A stretch of DNA of 40,961 bases, taken from positions 1-40,961 of the forward strand of contig NZ_JAIVFO010000022.1 in the NCBI RefSeq assembly GCF_029991245.1, in the 5' to 3' direction. The stretch is from Xanthobacter autotrophicus. Its GTDB lineage: Bacteria > Pseudomonadota > Alphaproteobacteria > Rhizobiales > Xanthobacteraceae. The notes beneath the pieces are model-generated. The model was not told the origin of the DNA, made no database searches, and saw only the letters and a program-made list of their open reading frames with translations. Below are positions 30,487 through 40,262 of the stretch, piece by piece. The stretch's first letter is position 1. Each line of letters begins with the position of its first letter. Made by a program: the position numbers and the translations under genes.

Positions 30487-33400
30487 GGCGCCACGCCCGG
30501 CGGCGTGATGGCGAGGCCGTCCGGCGCGGGCGCACGGCCACGGCGCCGGTCGAACCACAGATAGATCACCGGCGTGGTGAACAGGGTCAAAAGCTGGCTG
30601 AGCAGCAGGCCGCCGACGATGGAGACGCCGAGCGGATGGCGCAGCTCCGAGCCCACCCCGGTGCCCACCATCAGCGGCAGGGCGCCGAGGATGGCGGCGA
30701 GCGTCGTCATCAGGATCGGTCGGAAGCGCAGCAGGCAGGCGGCGCGGATGGCCGCCTCCGCCGTTATGCCCTCGCGGCGCTGCGCATCGAGGGCGAAGTC
30801 GATCATCATGATCGCGTTCTTCTTCACGATGCCGATGAGCAGGATGAGCCCGATGATGGCGATGATGGTCAGCTCCTCCCCCGCCATCATCAGGGCAATC
30901 AGCGCGCCGATGCCGGCGGACGGCAGGGTGGAGAGGATCGTCAGCGGGTGGACGAAGCTCTCGTAGAGCACCCCCAGCACGATGTAGACGGTGACCAGTG
31001 CCGCCAGCACCAGCAGCAGCTGGTTGGCGAGCGAGGCCTCGAACGCCCGGGCCGCTCCCTGGAAGCTCGCCACGATGCTCGCCGGCATGCCCATCTCTTC
31101 GCTGGTCTTGCGGATGGCGGCGATGGCCTCGCCCAGAGAAGCGCCGGGGGCGAGGTTGAAGGAGATGGTCGTCGCCGGGAACTGCCCGAGATGGGAGACC
31201 AGAAGCGGGGCGGTCTCCACATGGGTGGTGGTGAGCACGGACAGGGGCACCTGCGTGCCCGAGGCGGACGGCAGGTAGAGCGAGGAGAGCGCCTCAAGCG
31301 AGGTCTTCAGCGCCGGGTCCGCCTCCAGGATCACCCGTTGCTGGCTCGACGTGGTGAAGATGGTGGAGACGATGCGCTGGCCGAAGGCGTCGTACAGCAC
31401 GTTGTCGATGGTGGCGGGGGTGATGCCGAAGCGGGCCGCACGGTCACGGTCGATGTCGAGCCGCACCGCCAGCCCGGTCTGCGACAGGTCGCTCGCCACG
31501 TCGGCGAGCACCGGGAGGCTGGCGAGCCGGGCGAGGAGCTTCGGCGTCCATTCCGCAAGCTCCGCCGCGTTGGCGTCCTGCAGCACGAATTGATACTGGG
31601 TCCGGCTGACGCCGCCGTCGATGGTGAGGTCCTGCACCGGCTGCAGGAACAGCTCCATGCCCGGCACCACGGCCGCGGCATGCTTCAGCCGAGCGATGAC
31701 GGTCTCGACCGAGGACGAGCGCACCTCGTGGGGCTTCAGGTTGATGAGCATGCGGCCGATGTTCGGCGTGGTATTGGCGCCGTCCACGCCGATGAAAGAG
31801 GACAGGCTCTCCACATCGCGGTCGGCGAGGACGATGCGGGCGACCTCGCGCTGCAAATCCGCCATCCGCGCGAACGAGACCGACTGGGACGCCTGCGTCA
31901 TGGCCTGGATCACGCCGGTGTCCTGCTGGGGAAAGAACCCCTTGGGAATGATCACATAGAGATAGCCGGTGAGGACCACCGTGCCGAAGAAGACCGCCAG
32001 CGTCAGGCCCTGCCGCGCCAGCACCACGTCGAGCGCGCGGGCGTACACGCGGATGATGCCATCGAAAAAGAGACGGCTCGCCCGCTGGAAGCGGTTCTCG
32101 TGGGCCTCGGCGTAAGGCCGCAGCAGCTTGGCGCAGGCCATGGGCACGAGGGTGAGCGACACCACGCCAGACACCAGGATAGTGGTGGAGAGGGTGACCG
32201 CGAACTCGCGGAACAGCCGCCCCACCACATCGCTCATGAACAAGAGCGGGATCATCACCGCGATCAGCGACACGGTGAGCGAGATGATGGTGAAGCCGAT
32301 CTGCTCCGATCCCTTCAGCGCCGCCTCAAGCGGGCTTTCGCCGTCCTCGATGTAGCGGGTGATGTTCTCGATCACCACGATGGCGTCGTCCACCACGAAG
32401 CCGGTGGCGATGGTCAGCGCCATCAGGGTCAGGTTGTTGAGGCTGTAGCCGAACAGGTACATCACCCCCAGCGTCCCCACGAGGGAGAGCGGCACCGACA
32501 GGCTGGGGATCAAGGTTGCCCGCGCATTGCGCAGGAAGGCGAAGATGACGAGGATCACCAGCATGACCGCCAGCGCCAGCTCGTAGCCCACATCGCGCAC
32601 CGAGGCGCGGATGGTGGTGGTGCGGTCGGTGAGCACCGCCACGTCGATCTGCGCGGGAAGGGCGGCCTGAAGCTGCGGCAGCAGCGCCTTCACCCGGTCC
32701 ACCACATTGATGACATTGGCGCCGGGCTGGCGCTGGATGTTGAGGATGATGGCCGGGGCATCGTTCATCCAGCCGGCGAGCTTGTCGTTCTCGACCCCGT
32801 CCACCACGCTCGCGACCTCGCGCAACCGCACCGCCGCGCCGTTGCGGTAGGCGACGATGACATCCTCGTATTGCGCGGCGCTCTGCAGCTGGTCATTGGC
32901 ATTGATGGTGGAGGCGCGGGTCGGCCCATCAAAGCCGCCCTTTGGGGTGTTGACGTTGGCGTTGCCGAGGGTGGAGCGCAGGTCGTCGAGGTTCAGGCCA
33001 TAGGCGGCGAGGCGACGCGGGTCAGCCCGCACCCGCACCGCCGGCCGCTGGCCCCCGCTGATGCTCACCAGCCCGACGCCGGGCAACTGCGAGATCTTCT
33101 GCGCCAGCCGTGTGTCGGCCAGCGCCTGGATCTCCCGCAGGTTCATGGTCTTCGAGGTCAGGGCCAGGGTCAGCACCGGCGCGTCGGCGGGATTGACCTT
33201 GGCGTAGATGGGCGGGGTCGGAAGGTCGGAGGGCAGGAGATTGCCGGCCGCGTTCAACGCCGCCTGCACCTGCTGCTCGGCCACATCCAGCGGCACGGCG
33301 AGGTTGAACTGGAGCGTGATCATGGAAGCGCCGGCCGAACTGGTGGAGGCCATCTGCGCGAGGTTGGGAATCTGGCCGAGCTGCACCTCCAGCGGCGCGG

Positions 33401-33590
33401 TGACGGACGAGGTCATCACGTCCGGGCTGGCGCCGGGGTAGAAGGTCTGCACCTGGATGGTGGGATAATCCACCTGCGGCAAGGCGGAGACCGGCAGGAA
33501 CAGCAGCGCGATGGCGCCCGAGAGCAGGATGGCCACCATCGCCAGCGTGGTGGCCACCGGCCGCAGGATGAACGGGCGCGACGGGTTCAT
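30483..33590 (-). CDS. mdtB: RND efflux permease (MdtB type)
   Basis: This 1035-residue RND permease of normal length has the start [17 protein letters not shown], two large periplasmic loops and the TM4 [14 protein letters not shown] proton-relay motif. It differs clearly from the MdtC-type protein in the same operon and lacks the low-complexity insertion. It overlaps both neighbours by four bases, so adaptor, MdtB and MdtC are translated in series. In the known MdtABC pump the two permeases form a B2C trimer that exports bile salts and other amphiphiles; substrates here are unknown. Confidence 0.94.
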   Translation of the reverse strand: MNPSRPFILRPVATTLAMVAILLSGAIALLFLPVSALPQVDYPTIQVQTFYPGASPDVMTSSVTAPLEVQLGQIPNLAQMASTSSAGASMITLQFNLAVPLDVAEQQVQAALNAAGNLLPSDLPTPPIYAKVNPADAPVLTLALTSKTMNLREIQALADTRLAQKISQLPGVGLVSISGGQRPAVRVRADPRRLAAYGLNLDDLRSTLGNANVNTPKGGFDGPTRASTINANDQLQSAAQYEDVIVAYRNGAAVRLREVASVVDGVENDKLAGWMNDAPAIILNIQRQPGANVINVVDRVKALLPQLQAALPAQIDVAVLTDRTTTIRASVRDVGYELALAVMLVILVIFAFLRNARATLIPSLSVPLSLVGTLGVMYLFGYSLNNLTLMALTIATGFVVDDAIVVIENITRYIEDGESPLEAALKGSEQIGFTIISLTVSLIAVMIPLLFMSDVVGRLFREFAVTLSTTILVSGVVSLTLVPMACAKLLRPYAEAHENRFQRASRLFFDGIIRVYARALDVVLARQGLTLAVFFGTVVLTGYLYVIIPKGFFPQQDTGVIQAMTQASQSVSFARMADLQREVARIVLADRDVESLSSFIGVDGANTTPNIGRMLINLKPHEVRSSSVETVIARLKHAAAVVPGMELFLQPVQDLTIDGGVSRTQYQFVLQDANAAELAEWTPKLLARLASLPVLADVASDLSQTGLAVRLDIDRDRAARFGITPATIDNVLYDAFGQRIVSTIFTTSSQQRVILEADPALKTSLEALSSLYLPSASGTQVPLSVLTTTHVETAPLLVSHLGQFPATTISFNLAPGASLGEAIAAIRKTSEEMGMPASIVASFQGAARAFEASLANQLLLVLAALVTVYIVLGVLYESFVHPLTILSTLPSAGIGALIALMMAGEELTIIAIIGLILLIGIVKKNAIMMIDFALDAQRREGITAEAAIRAACLLRFRPILMTTLAAILGALPLMVGTGVGSELRHPLGVSIVGGLLLSQLLTLFTTPVIYLWFDRRRGRAPAPDGLAITPPGVAP

Positions 33591-34858
33591 TGCGCCGCCG
33601 CGCGGTCCGGCTGGCGGCCCTGCTGTGCTCCCGGTTGCCCCGGCGGCGCGCCAGCCGCGGGCGGCGTGCGGGCGACACCCGGGCGCACCGTGACATGGAC
33701 CCCGTCGCGCAGCCGGTCGGCCCCCTCCACCACGATCTGGTCGCCGGGCGCGAGGCCGGAGAGGATCTCCACCTTCTCGCCCGTGGTGACGCCGAGGGTG
33801 ATGGGCCGCACCGACACCGTCTGGTCCCCATTGAGCAGATAGGCGAAGGTGCCCGGCACGCCGCGCTGGATGCCGGAGGTCGGGGCGATGGCGACGCCCG
33901 CATGGGTGTCCACATCCAGCGTCACGTTGACGAACTGGTTCGGGTAGAGCCGCTGGTCTTCATTGGGGAAGCTGGCGCGCAGCTTGATGGTGCCCGTGGT
34001 CTGGTCGATCTGGCTGTCGAAGGTCTCCAGCAGCCCTTCGGCGATCCGGTTCTGGCCGGTGCGGTCGAAGGCATGCACCGCGAGTTTCGCGCCGGCCTTG
34101 AGGCGTTGGGAAATCTCCGCCAGGCGATCCTCCGGCACGGAAAACACCACGCTGATGGGCTGGAGCTGGGTGAGCACCACGATGCCGCTGGCGTCGCCGG
34201 GCGTGACGTAATTGCCCTGGTCCACGAGGCGCAATCCCGTCCGCCCGTCCACCGGGGCGCGGATCTGGGTGAAATCGAGGTTGATGGCGGCGGTCTGGAC
34301 CTGCGCCTTGTCCGCCTCGATGGTCGCCGTATATTGCGCCACAAGGGCCTTCTGGGTGTCGAGGGTCTGGCGCGGCACGGCATTCTGCGCGGAGAGGCCC
34401 TGGTAGCGCTGGAGATCGACCTTGGCGCCTTCCAGCAGGGCCTGGTCGCGGTCCACCTGGGCCTTGGCCTGGTCGAGGGTGGCCTGGAACGGGCGCGGAT
34501 CGATCTGGGCGATGAGGTCGCCGCGCCTGACGCTCTGGCCTTCCTTGAAATTCACGCTCAGGAGCTGCCCGCTGACCTGCGGCCGCACCGTCACGGTGGA
34601 GGTCGAGGTCACCGTACCGAGCGCCTGAACGGTGACCATGATGTCCCCGCGCTCCACCGTGCCGACAGAAACGCTGGCCTGCGGTGGCGGCATCCGGCCC
34701 GCCGGACCTGCTGGAGCGGATGGCCCGCCTCGCCAATAGAGGGCGCCGAGGCCACCGATGGCGAGGATCGCAACGACACCCGGAATCAGTCTTGAACGCC
34801 AGCTGCGACGCACGGCGGCCGGAGGCTGCTCGGCACGGCCGGATACCTGTTTGTCCAT
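33587..34858 (-). CDS. mdtA: RND efflux periplasmic adaptor (MdtA/HlyD family)
   Basis: This membrane-fusion protein (423 residues) links inner-membrane permease and outer-membrane channel. One transmembrane anchor lies at about 22-42, with the barrel-sandwich segment [29 protein letters not shown] and the helical hairpin ([18 protein letters not shown]). The beta-barrel segment [18 protein letters not shown] is typical of MdtA. The C-terminal 40 residues are Pro/Gln/Gly-rich and disordered. It is the first gene of the operon. No adjacent TetR, LysR or two-component regulator is in the window. Confidence 0.94.
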   Translation of the reverse strand: MDKQVSGRAEQPPAAVRRSWRSRLIPGVVAILAIGGLGALYWRGGPSAPAGPAGRMPPPQASVSVGTVERGDIMVTVQALGTVTSTSTVTVRPQVSGQLLSVNFKEGQSVRRGDLIAQIDPRPFQATLDQAKAQVDRDQALLEGAKVDLQRYQGLSAQNAVPRQTLDTQKALVAQYTATIEADKAQVQTAAINLDFTQIRAPVDGRTGLRLVDQGNYVTPGDASGIVVLTQLQPISVVFSVPEDRLAEISQRLKAGAKLAVHAFDRTGQNRIAEGLLETFDSQIDQTTGTIKLRASFPNEDQRLYPNQFVNVTLDVDTHAGVAIAPTSGIQRGVPGTFAYLLNGDQTVSVRPITLGVTTGEKVEILSGLAPGDQIVVEGADRLRDGVHVTVRPGVARTPPAAGAPPGQPGAQQGRQPDRAAAQ

Positions 34859-35051
34859 TGAGCCGGCGTCTCCCGACAGAACCTTCCCGCTCCTGGACCG
34901 GCACCATGCCGACCCATCCGGCCCCTCCCCACCGTTCGCCCCTCTTGAAAATGCGGCGGAGATCGGCCCGAACGGCGGTCATGGTTACCGGCGCCTGTGG
35001 CTGAAATAAAGCCTGGTGTGCCCTGCATACCTCACCCGCAAGGGCAACCGA

Positions 35052-35831
35052 TCACACCTTGGTCCGGAACGGGGTGAAATCCGTTCCCACGTCATACACG
35101 TCGATGCCCTCGCGACGCTTCATGAAGCCGACGATCCTGTAGGTCACCGGGGTCAGGATCACCTCCCAGCCCACTTTCATCAGGTAGTTGGAGATCATCA
35201 CCATCACCACCAGATGGGTCTCCCACACGCCAAGGAAGGCGAGCGGGTAGAAGATGAGGCTGTCCACCGCCTGCCCCACCACCGTCGAGCCGATGGTGCG
35301 CGTCCACAGGTGCCGCCCGCCGGTGAGGATCTTCATCCACGCCAGCACATAGGCGTTGGCGAATTCGCCGCACCAGAAGGCGAGGATGGAGGCGGCGAAG
35401 ATGCGGGGCGTCTGGCCGAATACGGTGGTCAGGGCCTCCTGCGCCGGCCAGCCGGGGGCCGGCGGCATGGCCACCACGGCCACCGCCATGGCCGCCGCAT
35501 AGACCGAGGCAAAGAAGCCCACCCACACCACGCGCCGCGCCCGGGCATAGCCGTAGACCTCGGTGAGCACGTCGCCGAGCACGTAGGACAGCGGGAAGAA
35601 CAGCACCGCCGAGCCGAAGATCACCGGCCCGACCCACGGCACCTGAACCACCGAAACCTTGGCGGCGCCGATGAGGTTGGAGCAGATGAGGATGACCGAA
35701 AAGGCCACCATGCAGTAATCGTAATAGCGCAGGCGCGCCCCTTCGAGGGAACGCGCCTCCACGGCGCGGATGCCGGCGGGCTCATCCACGCCGGCGACTC
35801 CTGATAAGGCCTTGTCCAATTGGGATTTCAC
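35052..35831 (-). CDS. queuosine-precursor transporter (YhhQ family)
   Basis: This integral membrane protein has about six hydrophobic segments and the family marks FFPLSYVLGDVLTEVYGYARARR and GQAVDSLIFYPLAF. YhhQ-type VUT proteins import the queuosine precursors preQ0/preQ1 or queuine for tRNA modification. GTG at 35829-35831 was chosen (259 residues) because GAGG lies seven bases upstream and this length fits the family. An ATG at 35909 would give 285 residues but has no ribosome-binding site. It lies on its own between the efflux operon and an intergenic repeat. Confidence 0.88.
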   Translation of the reverse strand: MKSQLDKALSGVAGVDEPAGIRAVEARSLEGARLRYYDYCMVAFSVILICSNLIGAAKVSVVQVPWVGPVIFGSAVLFFPLSYVLGDVLTEVYGYARARRVVWVGFFASVYAAAMAVAVVAMPPAPGWPAQEALTTVFGQTPRIFAASILAFWCGEFANAYVLAWMKILTGGRHLWTRTIGSTVVGQAVDSLIFYPLAFLGVWETHLVVMVMISNYLMKVGWEVILTPVTYRIVGFMKRREGIDVYDVGTDFTPFRTKV

Positions 35832-35935
35832 GGGGCAGCCTCGAAAACGGTCGGGCCGGCCCGCAGGGCCATCGAGCCCCGGCGGGTCCAGCACCATGCT
35901 GCACCGCATTAAACCGCAGAACCGGCACGACGCCT

Positions 35936-36042
35936 AGAGCGCCTTCCGTTCGCACCGGCTCACGGAAATCACTCCAGACTCTTGTTTTAACGCGTTTTCT
36001 TCACGCGAACCGGAATCCACTTCGCTCGAAAACGCTCCAGCT
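35936..36042. repeat. dispersed intergenic repeat of the Hyphomicrobiales type
   Basis: The sequence AGAGCGCCTTCCGTTCG...GGAAATCACTCCAGACTCTTGTTTTAACGCGTTTTCTTCACGCGAACCGG...TCGCTCGAAAACGCTCC has the shape of a common palindromic intergenic repeat in this order: terminal inverted AGAGCG/CGCTC ends and an internal TTTTAACGCGTTTTC and TTCACGCGAA core. It lies between the RNA methyltransferase and queuosine-transporter genes. Confidence 0.6.
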
Positions 36043-36066
36043 TTCGCAGCGGTAGAACCGGCCCGC

Positions 36067-37293
36067 TCAGCCGCGCTCGAACGTGGCCACCAGCTCCACA
36101 TGGGGCGAATAGCGGAACTGGTCCACCGGCGTCACCGCGCCGAGGCGGAAGCCGCCGGCCACCAGCAGGCGCGCATCCCGCGCGAAGGTGGCCACATTGC
36201 AGGAGACATAGACCACACGGGCCAGCTTCGCCTGCGCCAGCTCGCGCGCCTGCGCCTCCGCGCCCTGGCGGGGCGGGTCGATCACCACCGCGTCGAAGGC
36301 GGCAAGCTCGGCCGCCATGAGCGGGCGGCGGAACAGGTCCCGCGCCTCCCCGTCCACCGCCTTCAGGCCGGAGGTGGCGCGCGACGCCTTCGTGAGCGCC
36401 GCGAGCGCGCCGGCATGGCTCTCGGCCGCGAACACGCGGGCGGTCTCGGCAAGCCGCAGCGCGAAGGTGCCGGAGCCGGCGAACAGGTCGGCCACCTTGC
36501 GGGCACCCTGGGTGGCGGCCAGCACGGCATCGGCCAGCACGCGCTCGCCCTCGGCGGTGGCCTGGAGGAAGGCAGCCGGCGGCAGCTCCACCTTGGCCCG
36601 GCCCATGGTGAGGATCGGTGCCACCCGCTGGAGCACCAGCTCCCCGTGGCGGGTGAGGCGGGCAAGGCCGAAACGCTCGGCCATGGCCGCCACCTCCGAA
36701 AGCAAAGCCGGCGGCAGCGGGCCGGAGCCGCGCACATCCATGTCGAGCCCGGTGTCGGTGGCCACCACCTGCAGGTCCAGCGGCTTCTTCAGCGGCGCAA
36801 GAGCCGCCGCCACCGCCCGCGCGGCCGGCAAGGCCATATCGAGGCTGGGCGCCAGCACCGGGCAGGAATCGAGCGCCACCATGGCGTGGGACTTGCGCTC
36901 GGCGAACCCCACCACCGTGCGCGCGCCCAGCTGGCGGGCATGGAAGATGACGCGCCGCCGGCCGGCGCCGTGGGCATCCACCAGCGGGCGAACCTCCGCC
37001 TCGATGCTCTCCCGCGCCAGCGCCTCCACCACCAGCGCCCGCTTCCAGGCGAAGTAGGGTTCAAGCTGCCAGTGCTGGAGCAGGCAGCCCCCGCAGGTTC
37101 CAAAATGGGGGCAGAACGGCTCGGCCCGCTCGGGGCTCGGCGCCAGGATGGCCTCGACGGCGAGGCGATCCTTGTCGATGTGCCCGCGCACGCGCTCGCC
37201 GGCCAGCGTAAAGGGGGCAAACAGGGGGCCGTCGGGACCCTGGGCGAGGCCATCGCCCTGGGCGCCCATGCCGGTAATCATAAATTCAGTCAC
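36067..37293 (-). CDS. class I SAM-dependent RNA methyltransferase (TrmA/RumA family)
   Basis: This 408-residue enzyme methylates C5 of uridine in rRNA or tRNA. It has an iron-sulphur site (C61, C67, C70 in CPHFGTCGGC, and C144 in DSCPVL), a SAM-binding VADLFAGSGTF motif (268-277), the IDPPRQG motif near 338-344 and a catalytic cysteine (C365 in YVSCNVATF), with a C-terminal Glu in HVELVATF. The usual N-terminal TRAM domain is shortened to about 50 residues. The target base cannot be read from sequence. The GTG at 37291-37293 was chosen because it overlaps the TlyA stop (GTGA). An ATG four codons further downstream is possible. Confidence 0.88.
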   Translation of the reverse strand: MTEFMITGMGAQGDGLAQGPDGPLFAPFTLAGERVRGHIDKDRLAVEAILAPSPERAEPFCPHFGTCGGCLLQHWQLEPYFAWKRALVVEALARESIEAEVRPLVDAHGAGRRRVIFHARQLGARTVVGFAERKSHAMVALDSCPVLAPSLDMALPAARAVAAALAPLKKPLDLQVVATDTGLDMDVRGSGPLPPALLSEVAAMAERFGLARLTRHGELVLQRVAPILTMGRAKVELPPAAFLQATAEGERVLADAVLAATQGARKVADLFAGSGTFALRLAETARVFAAESHAGALAALTKASRATSGLKAVDGEARDLFRRPLMAAELAAFDAVVIDPPRQGAEAQARELAQAKLARVVYVSCNVATFARDARLLVAGGFRLGAVTPVDQFRYSPHVELVATFERG

Positions 37294-38087
37294 AACCCAC
37301 CGCTCTCCCGGACTGCACCCACCAGAAACTCGCGATTGCCGTCTCCCCCCGCGATGGGGGAGGCAATGCGGCCGAGGAGACGCCAGCCCAGCGCCGCGAT
37401 CTCCCCTTCCACCCGGACGCAGCAGGCCTCGTGCACGGCGGCATCGCGCACCACGCCCTTGCGCACGGCGGCGCGGCCCGCCTCGAACTGCGGTTTCACC
37501 AGGGCCACCAGATGCGCCTCTTTCCCGGCAAAGGCGAGCGCCGCGGGCAGAACCAACGCGAGCGAGATGAAACTCACGTCCACCACCACCAGATCGACGG
37601 GCTCGGGGACGCCGTCGCGGCTGAGGGCGCGGATGTCGGTGCCCTCCATCAGGTGGACCTCCGGCCGGGCGGCGAGGCGGGGATGGAACTGGTCGCGTCC
37701 CACGTCCACCGCATAGACCCGCCGAACGCCCCGGCGCAGCAACACCTCGGTGAAACCGCCGGTGGAGGCGCCCACGTCCAGCGCCACCCTGCCCGCCGGA
37801 TCAATGCCGAACGCGTCGAGCCCCGCCGTGAGCTTGAGCGCGCCACGGGACACGAAATCGTGAATGTCCGCCGCCTCGATCCGCGCGTCGGCCGCCACCT
37901 CGGCAGACGGCTTCGCCACCACGACGCCATCCACCTGCACGAGGCCCGCCGCCAGCGCCGCCTGCGCGCGGGCGCGGCTTTCGAACAGGCCACGCTCCAC
38001 CAGCAGGCGGTCGATGCGCATCCGCGCCGCGCCGGAAGCGGACGCAGCGGCGCTGCCGTGTTGTGGATCGGGTTGCGTCTTCACCAT
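37290..38087 (-). CDS. tlyA: TlyA-family rRNA 2'-O-methyltransferase
   Basis: This 265-residue protein has an S4 RNA-binding domain at about 24-80 (RIDRLLVERGLFESRARAQ) followed by an FtsJ/RrmJ methyltransferase domain with DVGASTGGF (104-112), VVVDVSFISL and VALVKPQFEAG containing the catalytic Asp and Lys. TlyA methylates ribose of cytidines in 16S and 23S rRNA in other bacteria; some family members were once called hemolysins. The first 22 residues before MRIDRL are outside the family, so the start may be at 38021. Co-transcribed with the RNA methyltransferase gene by a four-base overlap. Confidence 0.92.
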   Translation of the reverse strand: MVKTQPDPQHGSAAASASGAARMRIDRLLVERGLFESRARAQAALAAGLVQVDGVVVAKPSAEVAADARIEAADIHDFVSRGALKLTAGLDAFGIDPAGRVALDVGASTGGFTEVLLRRGVRRVYAVDVGRDQFHPRLAARPEVHLMEGTDIRALSRDGVPEPVDLVVVDVSFISLALVLPAALAFAGKEAHLVALVKPQFEAGRAAVRKGVVRDAAVHEACCVRVEGEIAALGWRLLGRIASPIAGGDGNREFLVGAVRESGGL

Positions 38088-38316
38088 TTTTTCCGTGTGG
38101 CGCCTTGCCTAAGGTCGCGGGCCGCCGGGGGCCGTGATATGCGAAGGCTCCAGGGGACGCAAACACCTGTCTTCACGGAAACCATGGGCAACCGGCCGCC
38201 CCGCGGCCGCGGGGTTTCGCTTGGACAGGACCGGCTTTCAGGTCTGTTGCGATCCCGTGGGCTCGGTGCGTGATTGAACGTGGTGGCACTGTCTCAAGGG
38301 CAAGGACCTCTGATCC

Positions 38317-38892
38317 ATGGGCGCTTGGCTTGTTTCGCGGGTGGCGGTGGCGACGGCGCTGGCCATGGCGCTCGCCGCCTTGACGGCGATGCCGGCGACG
38401 GCCGCGCCGAATGACAACCGGTCCACGGCCAGAAAGCCCGAAACCAAGAAGCCGGAAGCCAAGAAGCCGGAAGCGAAACCCGACCCGCGCGTGTGGGTGC
38501 TGGCCAAGGCGGAGGACACCTTCGTCCTGCGCTATGGCCTGCCGCGCGCGGCTGATCCGGTGTTCGCCATGGCCTGCCAGCCGGGCGCGCAGCTCATCCA
38601 GTTCACGGTCGAGGCGGCGTCGGGCAAGGTCAAGGCCGGGGACGGCGTGGCCCTGACCCTGGTGGCCGGCAAGCGGCGACTGGAGCTTGCCGCCTCGGCG
38701 TTTCGGGCCGCGACCGAGGGACGCGTGGTGGTGGAAGCGGCCGTTTCGCTGGATGCCCGGGTGCTCGACCTCCTCGGCGAAGGCGACACGCTGGTGGTGC
38801 GCATGCCCGGCGCCAGCGAGAGCTATCCCCTCGCCGGTGCCAAGGCCAAGCTGGGCGACTTCCGCAGGGTCTGCGTTGCGAGACGGCAATAG
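38317..38892 (+). CDS. exported protein of unknown function, paralogue A
   Basis: This 191-residue protein has a signal peptide (about residues 1-29, cleavage near TAA-PND) and then a Lys/Pro/Glu-rich linker with the repeated unit KKPEA (about 40-57). The folded part (about 57-190) shares a pattern with the protein at 39101: FVLRYGLP, a Cys after a strand, LTLVAG, a long middle region, GDTLVV and a terminal Cys (FRRVC). The two conserved cysteines may form a disulphide. Function is unknown. It is a single gene with an AAGGAC site before the ATG. Confidence 0.7.
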   Translation: MGAWLVSRVAVATALAMALAALTAMPATAAPNDNRSTARKPETKKPEAKKPEAKPDPRVWVLAKAEDTFVLRYGLPRAADPVFAMACQPGAQLIQFTVEAASGKVKAGDGVALTLVAGKRRLELAASAFRAATEGRVVVEAAVSLDARVLDLLGEGDTLVVRMPGASESYPLAGAKAKLGDFRRVCVARRQ

Positions 38893-39100
38893 AACGCGGC
38901 TTCGCCTCCAAGGTGGCGGTGGGCACCCTTGCCCGCCCACATGGCAAGGGCGGTACAAAATACACGACAGCGCAATGACTTGACGGTTTCGATTCACTGA
39001 ACCGCAAGATTGCCTGCGTCCCGACCCCGCAGTGCGGTGCGCCCATCTTCCTCTTTGCCGCGCAGTGGGTATGATCCGCGCCGCAACGAGGACCCCCGCC

Positions 39101-39571
39101 ATGTTTCGTCCCGCTCTCGCAATCGCAACTCTTCTGGCTCTGGCAGCGCCTGCCGCCGCGCAGCAGAAGATGACCTGGCATACGCAGGAGTCCGATGACA
39201 GCGCCGCCCTTGTCTTCGGCGTGCCCGAAACCGACGAAGCGACCATCTTCTTCCTGTGCAAGCCCGGCACGCCGGGCCTCACGGTGCAGTCCCTGATCGG
39301 CTCGAAGGGGCTGGAGAAGGATGCCGACACGCGCCTCATCCTCACCGCCGGCGGCACCAAGAAGAGCCTCGTCGGCAAGGGCATCGCCAATGAGGAAAGC
39401 GGCGCCGTGGACGTGGAAGCCGCGGCCCAGCTTGCGGACCTCAAGGCCCTCGCCAAAACCGGCGGCACCCTGACCATCGAGGTCAAGGGCGCCAAGCGCA
39501 GCGTGTCGCTCTCCGGCATCGCTCCGGCGGCCGCCAAGTTCGAGACCGCCTGCAGCAAGCCCAAGAGCTGA
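39101..39571 (+). CDS. exported protein of unknown function, paralogue B
   Basis: This 156-residue protein has a clear signal peptide (LLALAAPAAAQQ, cleavage near residue 21). It resembles the upstream protein in layout (ALVFGVPE, FFLCKPG, LILTAGG, GGTLTIEV, terminal Cys in FETAC), so it is probably an old duplicate without the charged linker. The ATG at 39101 was chosen because the preceding frame does not contain a second signal sequence. It ends in a TGA-rich tandem repeat (39565-39604). The location beside ureG may be accidental. Confidence 0.7.
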   Translation: MFRPALAIATLLALAAPAAAQQKMTWHTQESDDSAALVFGVPETDEATIFFLCKPGTPGLTVQSLIGSKGLEKDADTRLILTAGGTKKSLVGKGIANEESGAVDVEAAAQLADLKALAKTGGTLTIEVKGAKRSVSLSGIAPAAAKFETACSKPKS

Positions 39572-39604
39572 GAAAGAGCTGAAAAAGAGCTGAGAAAGAG
39601 CTGA
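39565..39604 (+). repeat. 11-bp TGA-containing tandem repeat at the gene end
   Basis: There are 3.6 copies of GAGCTGAGAAA (11 bases) starting at the stop codon of the exported-protein gene. Because 11 is not a multiple of three, the four TGA triplets fall in all three frames. Confidence 0.8.
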
Positions 39605-39626
39605 CCACGGGCCGAGCGGGCGGCCC

Positions 39627-40258
<632 letters not shown>

Positions 40259-40262
<4 letters not shown>

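Noticed and set aside
27046..30564. A very long open frame on the plus strand opposite the MdtC permease gene (about 1170 codons)
   Set aside because: It mirrors the codon-position GC bias of the real gene on the opposite strand; its translation is His/Arg/Gly-rich without any domain, while the minus strand encodes a complete RND transporter.
30636..33842. A second very long plus-strand frame opposite the MdtB gene (about 1068 codons)
   Set aside because: Same GC-driven shadow effect; no recognisable motif, low-complexity composition, and a fully conserved protein on the other strand.
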